A stretch of 42,575 bases of DNA. Source: Deltaproteobacteria bacterium. Its GTDB lineage: Bacteria; Desulfobacterota; DSM-4660; Desulfatiglandales; Desulfatiglandaceae. This document shows positions 42,535 through 42,575 of the stretch, piece after piece (position 1 is the first letter of the stretch; each line of letters starts with the position of its first letter). The stretch lies in assembly GCA_018644785.1 (NCBI GenBank), contig JABGPV010000010.1, positions 1 through 42,575 of the forward strand. Reading direction: 5' to 3'. The notes below the pieces were generated by a model. That model was given only the letters and a program-made list of their open reading frames with translations, was not told where the DNA came from and searched no databases. The position numbers and the translations under genes were made by a program.

Positions 42535-42575
42535 ATGAGACTCCATGAATATGAAGGGGCGGATATTTTTGAAAG
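42535..42575 (+). CDS. Start of a succinyl-CoA-synthetase-beta-like (ATP-grasp) gene, truncated
   Basis: The last 41 bases encode MRLHEYEGADIFE, which closely resembles the N-terminus of succinyl-CoA synthetase beta subunits (MxLHEYQAKxLF) and of related acyl-CoA ligases. A GAAAGGAA ribosome site and a good promoter precede it. Only 13 residues are visible, so the choice between a TCA-cycle synthetase and another acyl-CoA synthetase cannot be made. Confidence 0.6.
   Translation, partial: MRLHEYEGADIFE

Overview
The window looks like part of the chromosome of an anaerobic, probably sulfate-reducing, deltaproteobacterium (Desulfobacterota, Desulfobacteraceae-like). This is inferred from gene content: two TRAP-type carboxylate transporters, many 4Fe-4S proteins, an FmdE-type protein beside a tungstate ABC transporter, cobalamin genes, two BKACE enzymes and an OadA-like carboxyltransferase. 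No rRNA, tRNA, CRISPR array or transposase gene was recognised. Both ends cut through genes.

Layout. (1) 1-6921, plus strand: a TAXI-type TRAP operon (truncated binding protein, DUF1850 protein, fused 4TM/12TM permease) followed by an M16C presequence-type peptidase and a small alpha/beta hydrolase. (2) 6949-9932, minus: a hybrid histidine kinase with Cache-like sensor, HAMP, HisKA, ATPase and two receiver domains. (3) 10135-13460, plus: cobQ, cobS and cbiB for late cobalamin assembly. (4) 13641-15601, plus: a pentapeptide-repeat/K+-channel-pore fusion and an HDOD protein. (5) 15602-22552, a patchwork: a 3-hydroxyacyl-CoA dehydrogenase, a nitronate-monooxygenase-like flavoprotein, an A+T-rich secreted GH18 protein, a Cys-rich 4Fe-4S protein and a QueG-like iron-sulfur protein, with apparent remnants of a UroD/MtaA-type methyltransferase and of a short-chain dehydrogenase. 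A divergent promoter/operator cassette occurs twice here, plus a third one-sided copy. (6) 22701-25058, plus: a large MscS-family channel. (7) 25055-26491, minus: a PAS-AAA-Fis sigma-54 activator. (8) 26865-39367, plus: a large catabolic operon. (9) 39451-42292, minus: FmdE-tupA-tupB-tupC. (10) 42535 to the end: the start of a succinyl-CoA-synthetase-beta-like gene behind a good sigma-70 promoter.

The most interesting part is region 7-8. A near-consensus sigma-54 promoter (26759-26774) lies between the activator gene and the operon. Upstream of it are two 19-bp dyads (GTGTCC-N7-GGACAY) at typical enhancer distance, and a weaker third dyad lies next to the activator gene itself. The operon encodes a biotin carrier, a biotin carboxylase and a divergent OadA-like carboxyltransferase, then two different BKACE enzymes, a TRAP binding protein and fused TRAP permease, a CNCCxCCC iron-sulfur protein, an aconitase-X fusion dehydratase, a second hydroxyacyl-CoA-dehydrogenase-like enzyme and a 42-residue single-span membrane peptide. 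The parts suggest import of a hydroxy/keto organic acid, dehydration and/or oxidation to a beta-keto acid, biotin-dependent carboxylation, and cleavage with acetyl-CoA. I know of no described pathway with this exact combination. The substrate cannot be read from the sequence.
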